Positions 32,003-44,300 of a stretch of DNA of 64,000 nucleotides are shown here, in pieces. Location: the NCBI GenBank assembly GCA_013339895.1, contig JABACO010000008.1, positions 10,948,715-11,012,714 on the forward strand. Reading direction: 5' to 3'. This DNA comes from Ephydatia muelleri (taxonomy: Eukaryota > Porifera > Demospongiae > Spongillida > Spongillidae). The position numbers and the translations under genes were made by a program. The notes under the pieces are model-generated. The model was given only the letters and a program-made list of their open reading frames with translations, searched no databases and was not told the DNA's origin. Every line of letters begins with the position of its first letter. Within the stretch, counting starts at the first letter, position 1.

Positions 32003-33948
32003 CTACCACTGCATGCACACAATCAGAAAAAAACAAGAAATATCATAGAGGTACAGTACAGTATATTCTTTGTATTTCTTAATCTTTGCATCTAGCTCTT
32101 CATTTACCTGCTTCAGCTCTTCTTCCTTTTCATCAGCTGTTCTTCTTAAGCTGTTTGATTTAGCAATGTAAGTGAGATCACCAGTTGTCTCACACTTTTC
32201 AGCATATTTCTTAACACTTATATGGAGAGCATCGATGTCTGATATCAATCGTTTTGTTTTCATCCTCAGTTCTTCAATTGCATCAAGTTCAGTTTTGCGT
32301 TTCATCTGTGCTCGTTCTTTTACTTCGCATTCCTTTTTGTCTGCCAAATACCTGGATCTTGCACTCCTAACTGAAATCATGATCTGTTTAGTGATGCTCA
32401 CCTGTAAAATTCCACCAGCCTGTATGATGTGGTCCTTGATTAAGTGTCTAGCTATAAGACTCTTGGTTTGTTGGTTTTCAATCACAACCTCTTCGTTAAC
32501 AGAAAACCCCCTTTCTATTGTGGCTTGCCCGTGTGAAAGCAGTAGAGCCATTCTAACAGCCATCACAGCTTTGGATAAGGAGTACACATTTTATCGTGAA
32601 GGAAAATATCTAGCCTATCATGTCCAGGCTTGAATTGAAGCAAATCACTACTCAAAACTGACCGCATAAAGTTTTCAAACTGTTTTAAAATTTCATCACA
32701 TACACTTCCTTGTAGTCTTTTAGCATCCACTAGACTTTTCAACATTCTTGTTAACAGTGTCTTACTTGCATCGGGTGACTGAGCAATGAAATGAGGATCA
32801 TGGCATGATATATTATACGAGCAAGAGGATAGTGCACTGGTGATTATTTCAGTGAATGTGATAAGTGCTGCCTTTGCCGATATCCTTATTCCCAAAACAT
32901 CCTTGTCGCTGATCTTCATCTTCCTGAACTCAGCACTTTGTAAGTACATCTTGCAGAAAAGCCCAGATCTACCTGTTTATGATGGCTCCGATCTGGCAAA
33001 TCTACTTTGCTGAGTTGAGTACATGTTTTGAGTTGTGCAGCAAACTCTGCTGTGAGGAATTTTGAAATGATCCTTTTGAGCATTTCACCGAAACCAAGAA
33101 TGGTAGTAATGGACTATCGCTTGGTACTTGTCAAATACGGTTGTACTTGCCTTGCCAAAGTTAAAGCAAAATTTAACTTTGCTTCTGCAAGGAGATCTTG
33201 GCATCCACTTTTTGACAGCATCAAAAGACTTAGTATGAGGGTCTGAAAGTTTCTTTTCCATCACAAACAGTGTATACTTCCTCAAGTCAGGAAGGACCTC
33301 CAAAAATCTTTCGAGTACATGAACATTTTCAACCCATCTATGAACTACAAACTTCAATGGATTTGTTGATAATCCTATCTCCTTGCAGGAGAATCTTTAA
33401 ACAGGCGATATGCACTTGTCGGAAGAGTTTCTATGTCCCATCCAGTCTCTGACATAGCACTTCTAAATGCTGCATGTATGACATGCAGTCCACATGAACC
33501 AACATTTCGAACATTATAATTTTTTCCATTCTCTAACTGAATTTCACTCTGAAGGTCCTCAATAATTACTGTTAAGCACCAATAAAATCTCTGCACGTGT
33601 ACGCGCATCATCGTTAAAAACACCAAGGTTGCTAGCTGCGGACGTTGCAGTAATTGACAACTCTGTAGTGGAACTTGAAGCGTGCGATTGTGACTCACCT
33701 AATGCTGACAACAATGTCGAGGGCTGAAGGAAACTTTGAATTGGTGCAGCAGCAAACACAACCGCCGCTAAACCCCGATGCTTAACATTTGATTCGTGGC
33801 TTTTTATGGCTTCAATGCCCATGTTGGACAGCTTCAAGACAGTTTGCACCTGAAGGTCTTTCGGAACCTGTTGTAACCACTAGTGTCCAAGTCTTTCATC
33901 TTTGAGCCATAACTCATCAAAGTAGGTCTTCTTCGACGTTTTCGACAT
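32003..33948 (-). pseudogene. hAT-superfamily-like transposase relic (RGFSVN type)
   Basis: Starts at an ATG at 33948 (MSKTSKKTYFDELWL), meets an in-frame TAG about 23 codons in, and continues with a finger-like SNMGIEAIKSHESNVKHR. Further pieces in shifting frames read CGLHVIHAAFRSAMSETGW, YRLFKDSPARR, HRWVENVHVLERFLEVLP and finally LSHGQATIERGFSVNEE. The last motif resembles the C-terminal region of a hAT-like family found in many invertebrate genomes. A charged coiled-coil tail (MKRKTELDAIEELRMKTK) ends the gene. A terminus CAGGGTTCGTGCATGG on the minus strand at 34223 probably marks the 5' end of the element. Many stops and shifts. Confidence 0.65.
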
Positions 33949-34149
33949 AGCTATCGACTTCTTCCAATGCTCACGTTGCTACGCGCACGCATTTGTAAAG
34001 GAATTATTCAACTGGTAAAATTAAAATAGATAATATCTAATTTGCGCGTTGTCATACACAATGAGGTCACGACGTACGGGTACTGCGTAGAGCAAGCATG
34101 TGCAGTGTTAAACGTGCCATCTAGTTTTATGCTAGCAATTTTCTCAATT

Positions 34150-34223
34150 TCCTGACTATCCCTGACTTCCCAGTGACCATTAATGTTTTCCCTGATATTC
34201 CAGTTTTCCATGCACGAACCCTG
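34150..34223 (-). mobile_element. hAT-like terminus upstream of the relic
   Basis: On the minus strand it begins CAGGGTTCGTGCATGG and contains repeated CAGGGA strings (ATCAGGGAAAA, GTCAGGGAT). The region at 31877-31950 (CCTTGACTTTCC, CCCTGACTTGCC) may hold the diverged opposite end. Confidence 0.45.
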
Positions 34224-35159
34224 AAATCAGTAATAGTACCTAGTGAAATGCGATTGAAAAGAGAGGAGAGAGCCAAATGGCAAGCGAAATACTTCAAAAC
34301 TCCAAACGACATTTTAGATTCAGCCTGATCAAGCTACAGAGCAGAGGCTGAAAAGAAACGGGCCTCAACACTAAAACTATTGAGCAAAGCCAGAAAAGGA
34401 ACAGGCTTCACAACCACTAAATATCAAGCAGACCCTGTATAAGAATGGGCTGCAATATGAGGACCCAAAATATGTTGTATAGCACACATAGCTGCGTACT
34501 ACTATAAAGTAACCATGCACCTTAGATTACACAAGTACAGTAGACATCGGCAGGGCCCGGTTAACCATAGGGGCATGGTGGTCAGTTGCCCATGGGCCTC
34601 CACAAATAGGGGGCCTCCACAAAAAAAAGTTATTTGAACAAAGATCCCCTATTAGCCTGTCCATCTTCATAGTCTCTAGTCTAGGGCCGGTCAGATCCTT
34701 CTTCAGGTGATGGGAATGGCAAGCGTTTCAGTTTTTTTATCAAGGCCGTTTCAATGCATTGAAAACTTGGACATTAGGCCTCCGCCCGTGATGAATATTA
34801 ACTACCTAGTTACCGACTCATTATCGGCCTGGCAACCACGTATCCTTCTCAATCAAGCTATTGCCCACTGTTGATCATGCACCATCTATGAAGTCGTGTA
34901 ACCAGTTCTGCTGCCATTTATGGATCAGGTGGGCTCATCAACATCAGTGATTTTATCCTATACAAATCAGCCAATAGTTCATCAGTAAGACTGTATGTTT
35001 TGTGTGTGAGTGATACTGTTTAAACATTAGGGCACTGTAGCTTTGGTTGAAACACAGGTTGCTGACATATCACTTGTGAAACAACGGGTTAAACAGGTTG
35101 TGACACAAGGGGTGAATATGGTTGTCATGCAAGGTTGTGATGCACGGAATTAAGGAAAG
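34224..35159. other. No gene recognised; possible TE fragment
   Basis: A CAGGGCCCGGTTAACCATAG string near 34552 followed by GGGCCTCCACAAA repeats looks like a hAT-type terminal fragment. The rest shows no coding signal. Confidence 0.35.
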
Positions 35160-35941
35160 ATGGTTTTCCAATTTTTTGAATGTACATTGTACAGTATAAA
35201 GTTAAAGGGAATTCTTAGTACATCTACTGTTGTACATACATCTCTGCATGAGCTCAGACATTGTACACACTCCTCTGCCCCACCCACAAAGCCTGTCAAA
35301 GGCCTTCCATATGTTATGTGTCAGCTCCAACGTCTGCTTCCACAGGCCATATTCCCTTCCACAGCAGGGACAGCACATGTTGCCATGGCGGTGGCAGGAT
35401 CCCTGTTGACGTTCCATTCTCTCCTCCTGTTCCTTTCGTGGTGGGCTTTGCGACCAGGGTCTTCCGGCGCATCCTCTGGAGTGTGTTCTCATCAATGGAC
35501 TTGTTGGGTGTTGGAGCCCATGGAGGAGGAGGGGCTCGAGGCGGGGCCTTCGGGACCCTCCACCTCCGAAGCACTGGTACTCACTCTGTTTGCTCTTACA
35601 TCTCCCTCTCTACAATCTGAGAGGTTAGACACCAGGACAAGGAGGGAGGGAAGTGGTACATGTGTTAGATAGTGCATAGCCACACCCACCTACTTTGCAG
35701 TGGGTAGCCAGCTGTATGCAGCTGCAAACATTGAATCTAAAGCTTCCTCAAGCAGTTATGGGCAGGATGGGGATGTGGTGCTGTGTGTGTGCATGGGAGG
35801 TAGCAAGACCACGGGGTGCGTAGTGTTGTATGAAAGATACCCACTCAATGATCAGAGTGTTAAGAGGGACAGTGTTGTATGGCAGATAATAGCCTACTTA
35901 TTGCGTCCCACCCATTAAGCATTACTGTTTTCCAACCTGCC

Positions 35942-36009
<68 letters not shown>

Positions 36010-36425
36010 ACATCCATAGATTATGGCTGGCATTTGTAACATATCTTGGAGCCCTGTACAACTGGAGTTCGTGGCTGGCACTTGACAGATATCTTGGCAT
36101 GTTATTTCTATGCATACCCCTCCTGCGTTGTGATGGTCTATGACTTGTCTTAGGTCAGCCACAAAGGTCGCAGGCAGGCATCCAGTGGTACATTCAACCA
36201 CAACCTTGCATAAATGAGTGTGTAGGAATGTGGGTGATCACTGGTACAATTGAACTACAGATGAGTAGGAATGTGGCTGATTCTGGCTTGTGTATGTCTA
36301 TATGTGTACAGTACTGGCTTGTTTACTAATTGCATTGCTCTATATTACCTGTGTTACTTAGACGAATTCGTTTTGCTGAATCGTGTGCCTGACAACATAA
36401 CCTTACCTTTATTCTAGGAACGGCG
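35160..36425. other. Overlapping open frames without a convincing gene; AC microsatellite
   Basis: Several frames stay open on both strands at 35200-35690 because of base composition, none with a recognisable domain. A stretch after a TTTGCAG acceptor (35700-35918, plus) reads as a plausible exon but lacks partners. Confidence 0.3.
35941..36008. repeat. (AC)n microsatellite
   Basis: About 34 uninterrupted AC units. Confidence 0.98.
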
Positions 36426-36806
36426 CTAGGTTCGGAAGACATATTTCACAGAAAACCTCCTGCTAAAAATTTCAGCACGTGGAGATGTGGTTTTTGATTT
36501 CCAGTAAATGAGACAGCTGGAATCAGGGCTTTCAAAAGTTTTCTCCATTTTATTGTTTTGTTTGCTCACGCAAATGCTCATGCAGCCACGCTCACCTTTG
36601 AAACTCACGCAAAGCCTCGCAGAGCTTGTAACAGTTATCAATGCACTCTCCAGTATAAACTGAAACACAATGCGAGTCTGTTTCGAGAACAAATAAACGC
36701 GCGCGATAGAGTACTAAGAAGTACTTGATCTGCCCGTCTTAACAACGTAAAAACGATGTAGCCAGCAAGTGTGGGTGAGAATCCTAACAGCTACGCCATT
36801 CTGAGG

Positions 36807-37166
36807 ATGTTGAGCTCACGTGATTTCCGGTTGGATCCAAGCGCCTTTTATACGGGAGTGCATGCGTGTTCTGAATGTGGAAAGACATTTGGAGGAAGAG
36901 ATGTTCTGAAGACACACATGCTGGTCCATACACAGGAGAAGAATTTTGAGTGTTCTGAATGTGGGAAGGTATTTGGACAAAGGGGATATCTGAAAAAACA
37001 CATGTTGGTCCATACACAGGAGAAGAACTTTCAGTGTTCTGAATGTGGAAAGACATTTGGACGAAGATATGTTCTGAAGACACACATGCTGGTCCATACA
37101 CAGGAGAAGAATTTTGAGTGTTCTGAATGTGAAAAGACATTTGGACAAAGTGGAACTCTGATGAAG
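36807..37166 (+). CDS. C2H2 zinc-finger exon (three complete fingers plus a partial one)
   Basis: From an ATG at 36807 the frame encodes three fingers of the type CSECGKTFG-x(5-6)-LKTHMLVH joined by TQEKNF linkers, close to the classical TGEKPF linker. A fourth (CSECEKTFGQSGTLMK) lacks its His pair because a donor-like AAG|GTAGGT lies at 37166. The fingers are nearly identical repeats of 84 bp. Reading straight on gives a Gly/Asn-rich segment to a stop at 37403; splicing to an acceptor near 37284 (ACCCCAG|ACC) would keep phase 0 with the following coding-like region. DNA binding is inferred from the fold. A lone finger exon like this could also be a fragment of a larger family gene. Confidence 0.6.
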
Positions 37167-37752
37167 GTAGGTGGGATCAACGGGACTAATGGGATCAACG
37201 GGACCAACGGTTACTATGGCAATGGGAGCAGTAGCCACGACTACGGCAACCACCACGGGCTGATCACCTACCGTCAAACCCCAGACCATCCAGGACTACA
37301 TGTTGGATATACGACCTCACAGATGTGTTCAGTGGTCTCTCACTCAGCAAGGACTCGTTCCTCGCCGCCCAAGCTACGGGCGGGCCAGGCCCCGGAGGGG
37401 TAGTGCCCCTGTCGATGACCTCTGGTCTGACGGGTATGAGAATGATCTTAGAGGGATCGGGGGGAACCTCGGACGTGCCTTCAGTTCCAACACTCTCAGT
37501 TCGAACGGTTGGAATGGAACGAGTTCACATGTGGCAGTGGCCCCAGAGAGCAACCCTAACTCTGTGTCTAGTATTTGGGGAAGCCATCCATATAGCCAGT
37601 TCAGCAGCTACTCAGGAGGTTCTGACCAGGGAATTTCTCCCGTCTATTCTCCAGTCTCCAATGGGACCTTTGAACACGCCCCCATTGTCACCACAGCGAA
37701 AAACACAGTCCCTTTTCCGGTCGCCTCGTCTGCGGATGCAGAATCTGAATGA
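37167..37752 (+). pseudogene. Coding-like region that changes frame several times
   Basis: Coding character is clear but moves between frames. Frame 1 gives GINGTNGYYGNGSSSHDYGN up to about 37290. A short middle stretch reads well as DLTDVFSGLSLSKDSFLAA in another frame. From about 37420 a third reads GYENDLRGIGGNLGRAFSSN on to SSADAESE and a stop at 37752. The composition is Ser/Gly/Asn-rich, as in intrinsically disordered regions. Either small introns or indels separate the pieces; no domain is recognised. Confidence 0.4.
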
Positions 37753-39549
37753 CGTGCGCGCGGCGCGTAATCCCAATACGCCGTTACTAAGCTACATTAG
37801 CGCCGTGCGCTCGACAAGCTGTTTACATGTTGTCAACATTGTTGTCTGTTCCAGAGCCCAGAACTTGCCTTAACTACACTGAGTACCCCAGCTGTGACGA
37901 GATAGTCTACTTTTCAAGGGATTTTAGTACTACTTTCATTCAATTTATCCAACATACCGAAGTCACGACGAACCAGCTGAAGTCATTCCGATGCTTTCAT
38001 TGTGCAAGACTTGAATCGATGTACTGAAATTAAGTATCAACTTATGAGGCACATCTTCATTTTCAGTGCCACAGCTGTGAAGAGATAGTCTACTTTTCAA
38101 GGGATAATAGTACTACTTTCATTCAATTTAACCAACATACCGAAGTCACGGCGAACCAGCTGAAGTCATAAAGATGCTTTCATTGTGCAAGACTTGAATC
38201 GATGTACTGAAATTCAGTATCCACTTATGAGGCACATCTTCATTTTCAGTACCCCAGCTGTGAAGAGATAGTCTACTTTTCAAGGGATAATAGTACTACT
38301 TTCATTCAATTTATCCAAAGGACCGAAGTAACGGCGAACCAGCTGAAGTCATAAAGATGCTTTCATTGTGCAAGACTTGAATCGATGTACTGAAATTCAG
38401 TATCAACTTATGAGGCACATCGTCATTTTCAGTGCCACAGCTGTGAAGAGATAGTCTACTTTTCAAGGGATAATAGTACTACTTTCATTCAATTTATCCA
38501 AAGGACCGAAGTCACGGCGAACCAGCTGAAGTCATTCCGATGCTTTCATTGTGCAAGACTTGAATCGATGTACTGAAATTCAGTATCCACTTATGAAGCA
38601 CATCTTTATTTTCAGTACCCCAGCTGTGACGAGATAGTCTACTTTTCAAGGGATTTTAGTACTACTTTTATTCAATATATCCAGCATACCGAAGTCACGG
38701 CGAACCAGCTGAAGTCTTACCGATGCTTTAATTTTGCAAGACTGGAATCTTTGTACTGAAATTCGGTATCCACTATTGGGGCACATCTTCAATTTCAGTA
38801 ACACTGCTGTGAAGAGATAGTCTACTTTTAAAGAGATTTTAGTGCTTCTTTCATTCAAAATAGTCAATATACCGTAGTCACAGTCAACCAGCTGAAGTCA
38901 AACGAATGCTTTCATTGTCAAGACTTGAATCGATGTGTTGAAATTCAGCATCCACTTAATGGGCACTTCTTCAATTTCAGTACCACAGCTGTGAAGAGAT
39001 AGTCTACTTTTCATGGGATTTTAGTACTACTTTCATTCAATATATCCAACATACCGAAGTCACGGCGACACAGCTGAAGTCATACCGATGCTTTCATTGT
39101 GCAAGACTTGAATCTTTGTGCTGAAATTCAGTATCCACTTATGAGGCACATCTTTATTTTCAGTACCCCAGCTGTGACGAGATAGTCTACTTTTCAAGGG
39201 ATTTTAGTACTACTTTTATTCAATATATCCATCATACCGAAGTCACGGCGAACCAGCTGAAGTCATACCGATGCTTTTATTGTGCAAGACTTGAATCGAT
39301 GTACTGAAATTCAGTATCAACTTATGAGGCACATCTTCATTTTCTGTACCACAGCTGTGAAGAGATAGTCTACTTTTCAAGGGATAATAGTACTACTTTC
39401 ATTCAATATATCCTACATACCGAAGTCACGGCAACCCAGCTGAAGTCTTACCGATGCTTTAAATTTGCAAGACTGGAATCTTTGTACTGAAATTCGGTAT
39501 CCACTATTGGGGCACATCTTCAATTTCAGTAACACTTCTGTGAAGTTAT

Positions 39550-41338
39550 CACTGCGTGACATAGTATCGTATGCAGTAATATGCAGAGTTTGCCCACGCC
39601 ATGGTATGCAGATACATATCCAGACATGCACGTGTGCGGACCAATATACATACTCGTACCTAGATATGTCAATGTCCAGTGCAGTGTGCAGATGGGTATT
39701 GTTGGGGCTAAGTATCGGGTGCGTATCGCACCCATATCGCGAGCAGCAGTTTAGCCCGTAAATTACGATAGTGCGCAATAAATAGGAATATAGGCCGTTT
39801 TAACCACACCCATGAAAACGCATTCATATGAGTGTGGCTACTATAATTACCTCGACCGAGTCGCGTACTCACAGGTAAGTTATTGGATCCCTATAATCAT
39901 TGTAAACTTCTGATACCTACATCTGTGACTATTTTTAGCGGGTGTAGCCTATTTGAGCAATTAATTTTGATATCATTATCTGCGCATGCTCGGTTTTAAG
40001 TTTTGCACGTGTTGGTCATTAGTGGATGTGACGACAAAAGGAAACAAAAATAGGCAACTTGGTTTAGTTCCCAACGAAATAGGAGGAAAGGAAAATTGGA
40101 CTACTGGGCTATCTGTGGAGACAGTACTAATGGAGCTGTTCCCAACGTCAGAGAAATTGGATTGTTGATTTTGATCACTATATAGCTGACGAATCAGTGA
40201 GGTGCAACTGTGCAAGATAAAGAGTTTCGGACAACGTGGGTGACAGGCGGAGGTTATAAAGGCATACCAAACGGACTTAAGCAGTCTAGGCCTGGTAAGT
40301 TGTGCGTGTTTACACTGCAGGTGTTGCTTATGTCAAACCAGGACAAGTGTGTGATTCAGTAGATGCAGTTAGGCGGCGTTTCAAGTTGTCACAAAGGTTT
40401 ACATGCTTACGTCATGTTTGTTCTCTTAAGCACAGTGCCGACCAATAGAACGCCATTACGTGAAGAGCATAGTACGTTGTATGTGTGCATGTGGATTATG
40501 TGCGCGTGCCAATAACTTCAGGGTCAGGAGATATTTAAGTGAGTACATCGAGACTGAAATGGTGGAAGTGACCAACCCCGGCAAAAGAAGAAACGCAGGT
40601 ACAGAGTAGGCATGCTATGACTTTCCTTTCTGACCACAGCTCTTGAGCCGACGCCAGGGTGTTACTACGGCCAAATGAAAACGTTTCGCTGCATGGCCAA
40701 CCAAGGGGATGACGACGATGGCATTGTAAAGCATAAGCTAGCTACCACCGCGGTCAGAGAGTAAGTAAATGCTGAGTTCTTTGTGCATAACCTCTGTAAT
40801 ATTTTAGCGTGTGCTTGTAAGGAAACCGTCGACAAGTGCCGCGAGAGTAGTAGAGGCTCGTGCTCGCCTTTCAAGAGGCCTCTGCTAGGCGGAGAGTGCC
40901 CTTCTAACTACATCAGCAGGATGTGATGGAGACTTTGATCGCCAGCTTGGAACTATATATGCCTGTTTATTTTTTGACCAAGTTGTATTTCAGCTGTAAT
41001 TTGATTAAAATTTGCCGTATTATTGCTGGCGTGGTTCAGGGTTTAAGCACTAGCCTTCAAGTATGCAGAACAGAAAATGGATTTGAAACGATTCGAATAC
41101 ATGACGTGTACAGAGTCTGCACGCGTTCATCTGAAGTATGCAGACAGGTGATGACGAATATACTGAATCCATATGCAGACCGCTATATCATACGTATAAG
41201 CGAAGTGTTCGTTCTGAGACGTATACATGGCGCCGCATTCGTGACGTGTGAAAAACTGCCCACGTGTCGAGTGCAGACGAGTATCGATTAGTATGGGTGC
41301 AATATACAAGGCTGCATACGGTACACTGTCGCGCCGTG
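39550..41338. mobile_element. 1.8-kb CACTG-ended TIR transposon inside the satellite
   Basis: The left end CACTGCGTGACATAGTATCG and the inverted right end CACGGCGCGACAGTGTACCG share about 28 bp of imperfect TIR running into GTATGCAG. It belongs to the same family as the 184-bp foldback elements at 49202, 49938 and 50857. No transposase recognised. Both flanks carry the same roughly 133-bp satellite segment (39417-39549 and 41339 onward). Confidence 0.75.
40559..40888 (+). CDS. Candidate small spliced gene inside the transposon (75 residues)
   Basis: Three exons fit: 40559-40598, 40640-40760 and 40822-40888, with donors G|GTACAG and GA|GTAAGT and acceptors CCACAG and TGTAAG, phases 1 and 2, ending at TAG. 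The product starts MVEVTNPGKRRNA and contains a CYYGQMKTFRCMANQGDDDD segment. No domain is recognised. A stronger acceptor (ATTTTAG) just upstream would cause an early stop. It could be a captured host-gene fragment or chance. Confidence 0.3.
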
Positions 41339-44300
41339 ATACCGAAGTCACGGCGACCCAGCTGAAGTCTTACCGATGCTTTAAATTTGCAAGACTGGAA
41401 TCTTTGTACTGAAATTCGGTATCCACTATTGGGGCACATCTTCAATTTCAGTAACACTTCTGTGAAGTTATAGTCTACTTCTAAAGAGATTTTAGTACTT
41501 CTTTCATTCAAAATAGTCAATATACCGTAGTCACGGTCAACAAGCTGAAGTCATACGAATGCTTTCATTGAGCAAGACTTGAATCGATGTGTTGAAATTC
41601 AGTATCCTCTTATTGGGCACTTCTTCAATTTCAGTACCACAGCTGTGAAGAGATAGTCTACTTTTCATGGGATTATAGTACTACTTTCATTCAATATATC
41701 CAACATACCGAAGTCACGGCGACACAGCTGAAGTCATACCGATGCTTTCATTGTGCAAGACTTGAATCTTTGTGCTGAAATTCAGTATCCACTTATTGGG
41801 CACTTCTTCAATATCAGTACCACAGCTGAGAAGAGATAGTCTACTTTTCAAGGGATTTTAGTACTACTTTCATTCAATTTATCCATCATACCGAAGTCAC
41901 GGCGAACCAGCTGAAGTCATTCCGATGCTTTCATTGTGCAAGACTTGAATCGATGTACTGAAATTCAGTATCCACTTATGAAGCACATCTTTATTTTCAG
42001 TACCCCAGCTGTGACGAGATAGTCTACTTTTCAAGGGATTTTAGTACTACTTTTATTCAATATATCCAGCATACCGAAGTCACGGCGAACCAGCTGAAGT
42101 CTTACCGATGCTTTCATTTTGCAAGACTGGAATCTTTGTACTGAAATTCGGTATCCACTATTGGGGCACATCTTCAATTTCAGTAACACTGCTGTGAAGA
42201 GATAGTCTACTTTTAAAGGGATTTTAGTGCTTCTTTCATTCATAATAGTCAATATACCTTAGTCACAGTCAACCAGCTGAAGTCAAACGAATGCTTTCAT
42301 TGTCAAGACTTGAATCGATGTGTTGAAATTCAGCATCCACTTATTGGGCACTTCTTCAATTTCAGTACCACAGCTGTGACGAGATAGTCTACTTTTCATG
42401 GGATTTTAGTACTACTTTCATTCAATTTATCCATCATACCGAAGTCACGGCGAACCAGCTGAAGTCATACCGATGCTTTTATTGTGCAAGACTTGAATCG
42501 ATGTACTGAAATTCAGTATCCACTTATGAGGCACATCTTCATATTCTGTACCACAGTTGTGACGAGATAGTCTACTTTTCAAGGGATAATAGTACTACTT
42601 TCATTCAATTTAACCAACATACCGAACTCACGGCGAACCAGCTGAAGTCATTCCGATGCTTTCATTGTGCAAGACTTGAATCGATGTACTGAAATTCAGT
42701 ATCCACTTATGAAGCACATCTTTATTTTCAGTACCCCAGCTGTGACGAGATAGTCTAGTTTTCAAGGGATTTTAGTACTACTTTTATTCAATATATCCAT
42801 CATACCGAAGTCACGGCGAACCAGCTGAAGTCATACCGATGCTTTTATTGTGCAAGACTTGAATCGATGTACTGAAATTCAGTATCAACTTATGAGGCAC
42901 ATCTTCATTTTCTGTACCACAGCTGTGAAGAGATAGTCTACTTTTCAAGGGATAATAGTACTACTTTCATTCAATATATCCTACATACCGAAGTCACGGC
43001 GACCCAGCTGAAGTCTTACCGATGCTTTAAATTTGCAAGACTGGAATCTTTGTACTGAAATTCGGTATCCACTATTGGGGCACATCTTCAATTTCAGTAA
43101 CACTTCTGTGAAGTTATAGTCTACTTCTAAAGAGATTTTAGTACTTCTTTCATTCAAAATAGTCAATATACCGTAGTCACGGTCAACAAGCTGAAGTCAT
43201 ACGAATGCTTTCATTGAGCAAGACTTGAATCGATGTGTTGAAATTCAGTATCCTCTTATTGGGCACTTCTTCAATTTCAGTACCACAGCTGTGAAGAGAT
43301 AGTCTACTTTTCATGGGATTTTAGTACTACTTTCATTCAATATATCCAACATACCGAAGTCACGGCGACACAGCTGAAGTCATACCGATGCTTTCATTGT
43401 GCAAGACTTGAATCTTTGTGCTGAAATTCAGTATTCACATATGAGGCACATCTTTATTTTCAGTACCCCAGCTGTGACGAGATAGTCTACTTTTCAAGGG
43501 ATTTTAGTACTACTTTTATTCAATTTAACCAACATACCGAAGTCACGGCGAACCAGCTGAAGTCATTCCGATGCTTTCATTGTGCAAGACTTGAATCGAT
43601 GTACTGAAATTCAGTATCCACTTATGAAGCACATCTTTATTTTCAGTACCCCAGCTGTGACGAGATAGTCTACTTTTCAAGGGATTTTAGTACTACTTTT
43701 ATTCAATATATCCAGCATACCGAAGTCACGGCGAACCAGCTGAAGTCTTACCGATGCTTTAATTTTGCAAGACTGGAATCTTTGTACTGAAATTCGGTAT
43801 CCACTATTGGGGCACATCTTCAATTTCAGTAACACTTCTGTGAAGAGATAGTCTACTTTTAAAGAGATTTTAGTGCTTCTTTCATTCAAAATAGTCAATA
43901 TACCGTAGTCACAGTCAACCAGCTGAAGTCAAACGAATGCTTTCATTGTCAAGACTTGAATCGATGTGTTGAAATTCAGCATCCACTTATTGGGCACTTC
44001 TTCAATTTCAGTACCACAGCTGTGAAGAGATAGTCTACTTTTCATGGGATTTTAGTACTACTTTCATTCAATATATCCAACATACCGAAGTCACGGCGAC
44101 ACAGCTGAAGTCATACCGATGCTTTCATTGTGCAAGACTTGAATCTTTGTGCTGAAATTCAGTATTCACATATGAGGCACATCTTTATTTTCAGTACCCC
44201 AGCTGTGACGAGATAGTCTACTTTTCAAGGGATTTTAGTACTACTTTTATTCAATTTAACCAACATACCGAAGTCACGGCGAACCAGCTGAAGTCATTCC

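Noticed and set aside
35915-36201. VCVCVC-containing minus ORFs
   Set aside because: Caused by the AC microsatellite.
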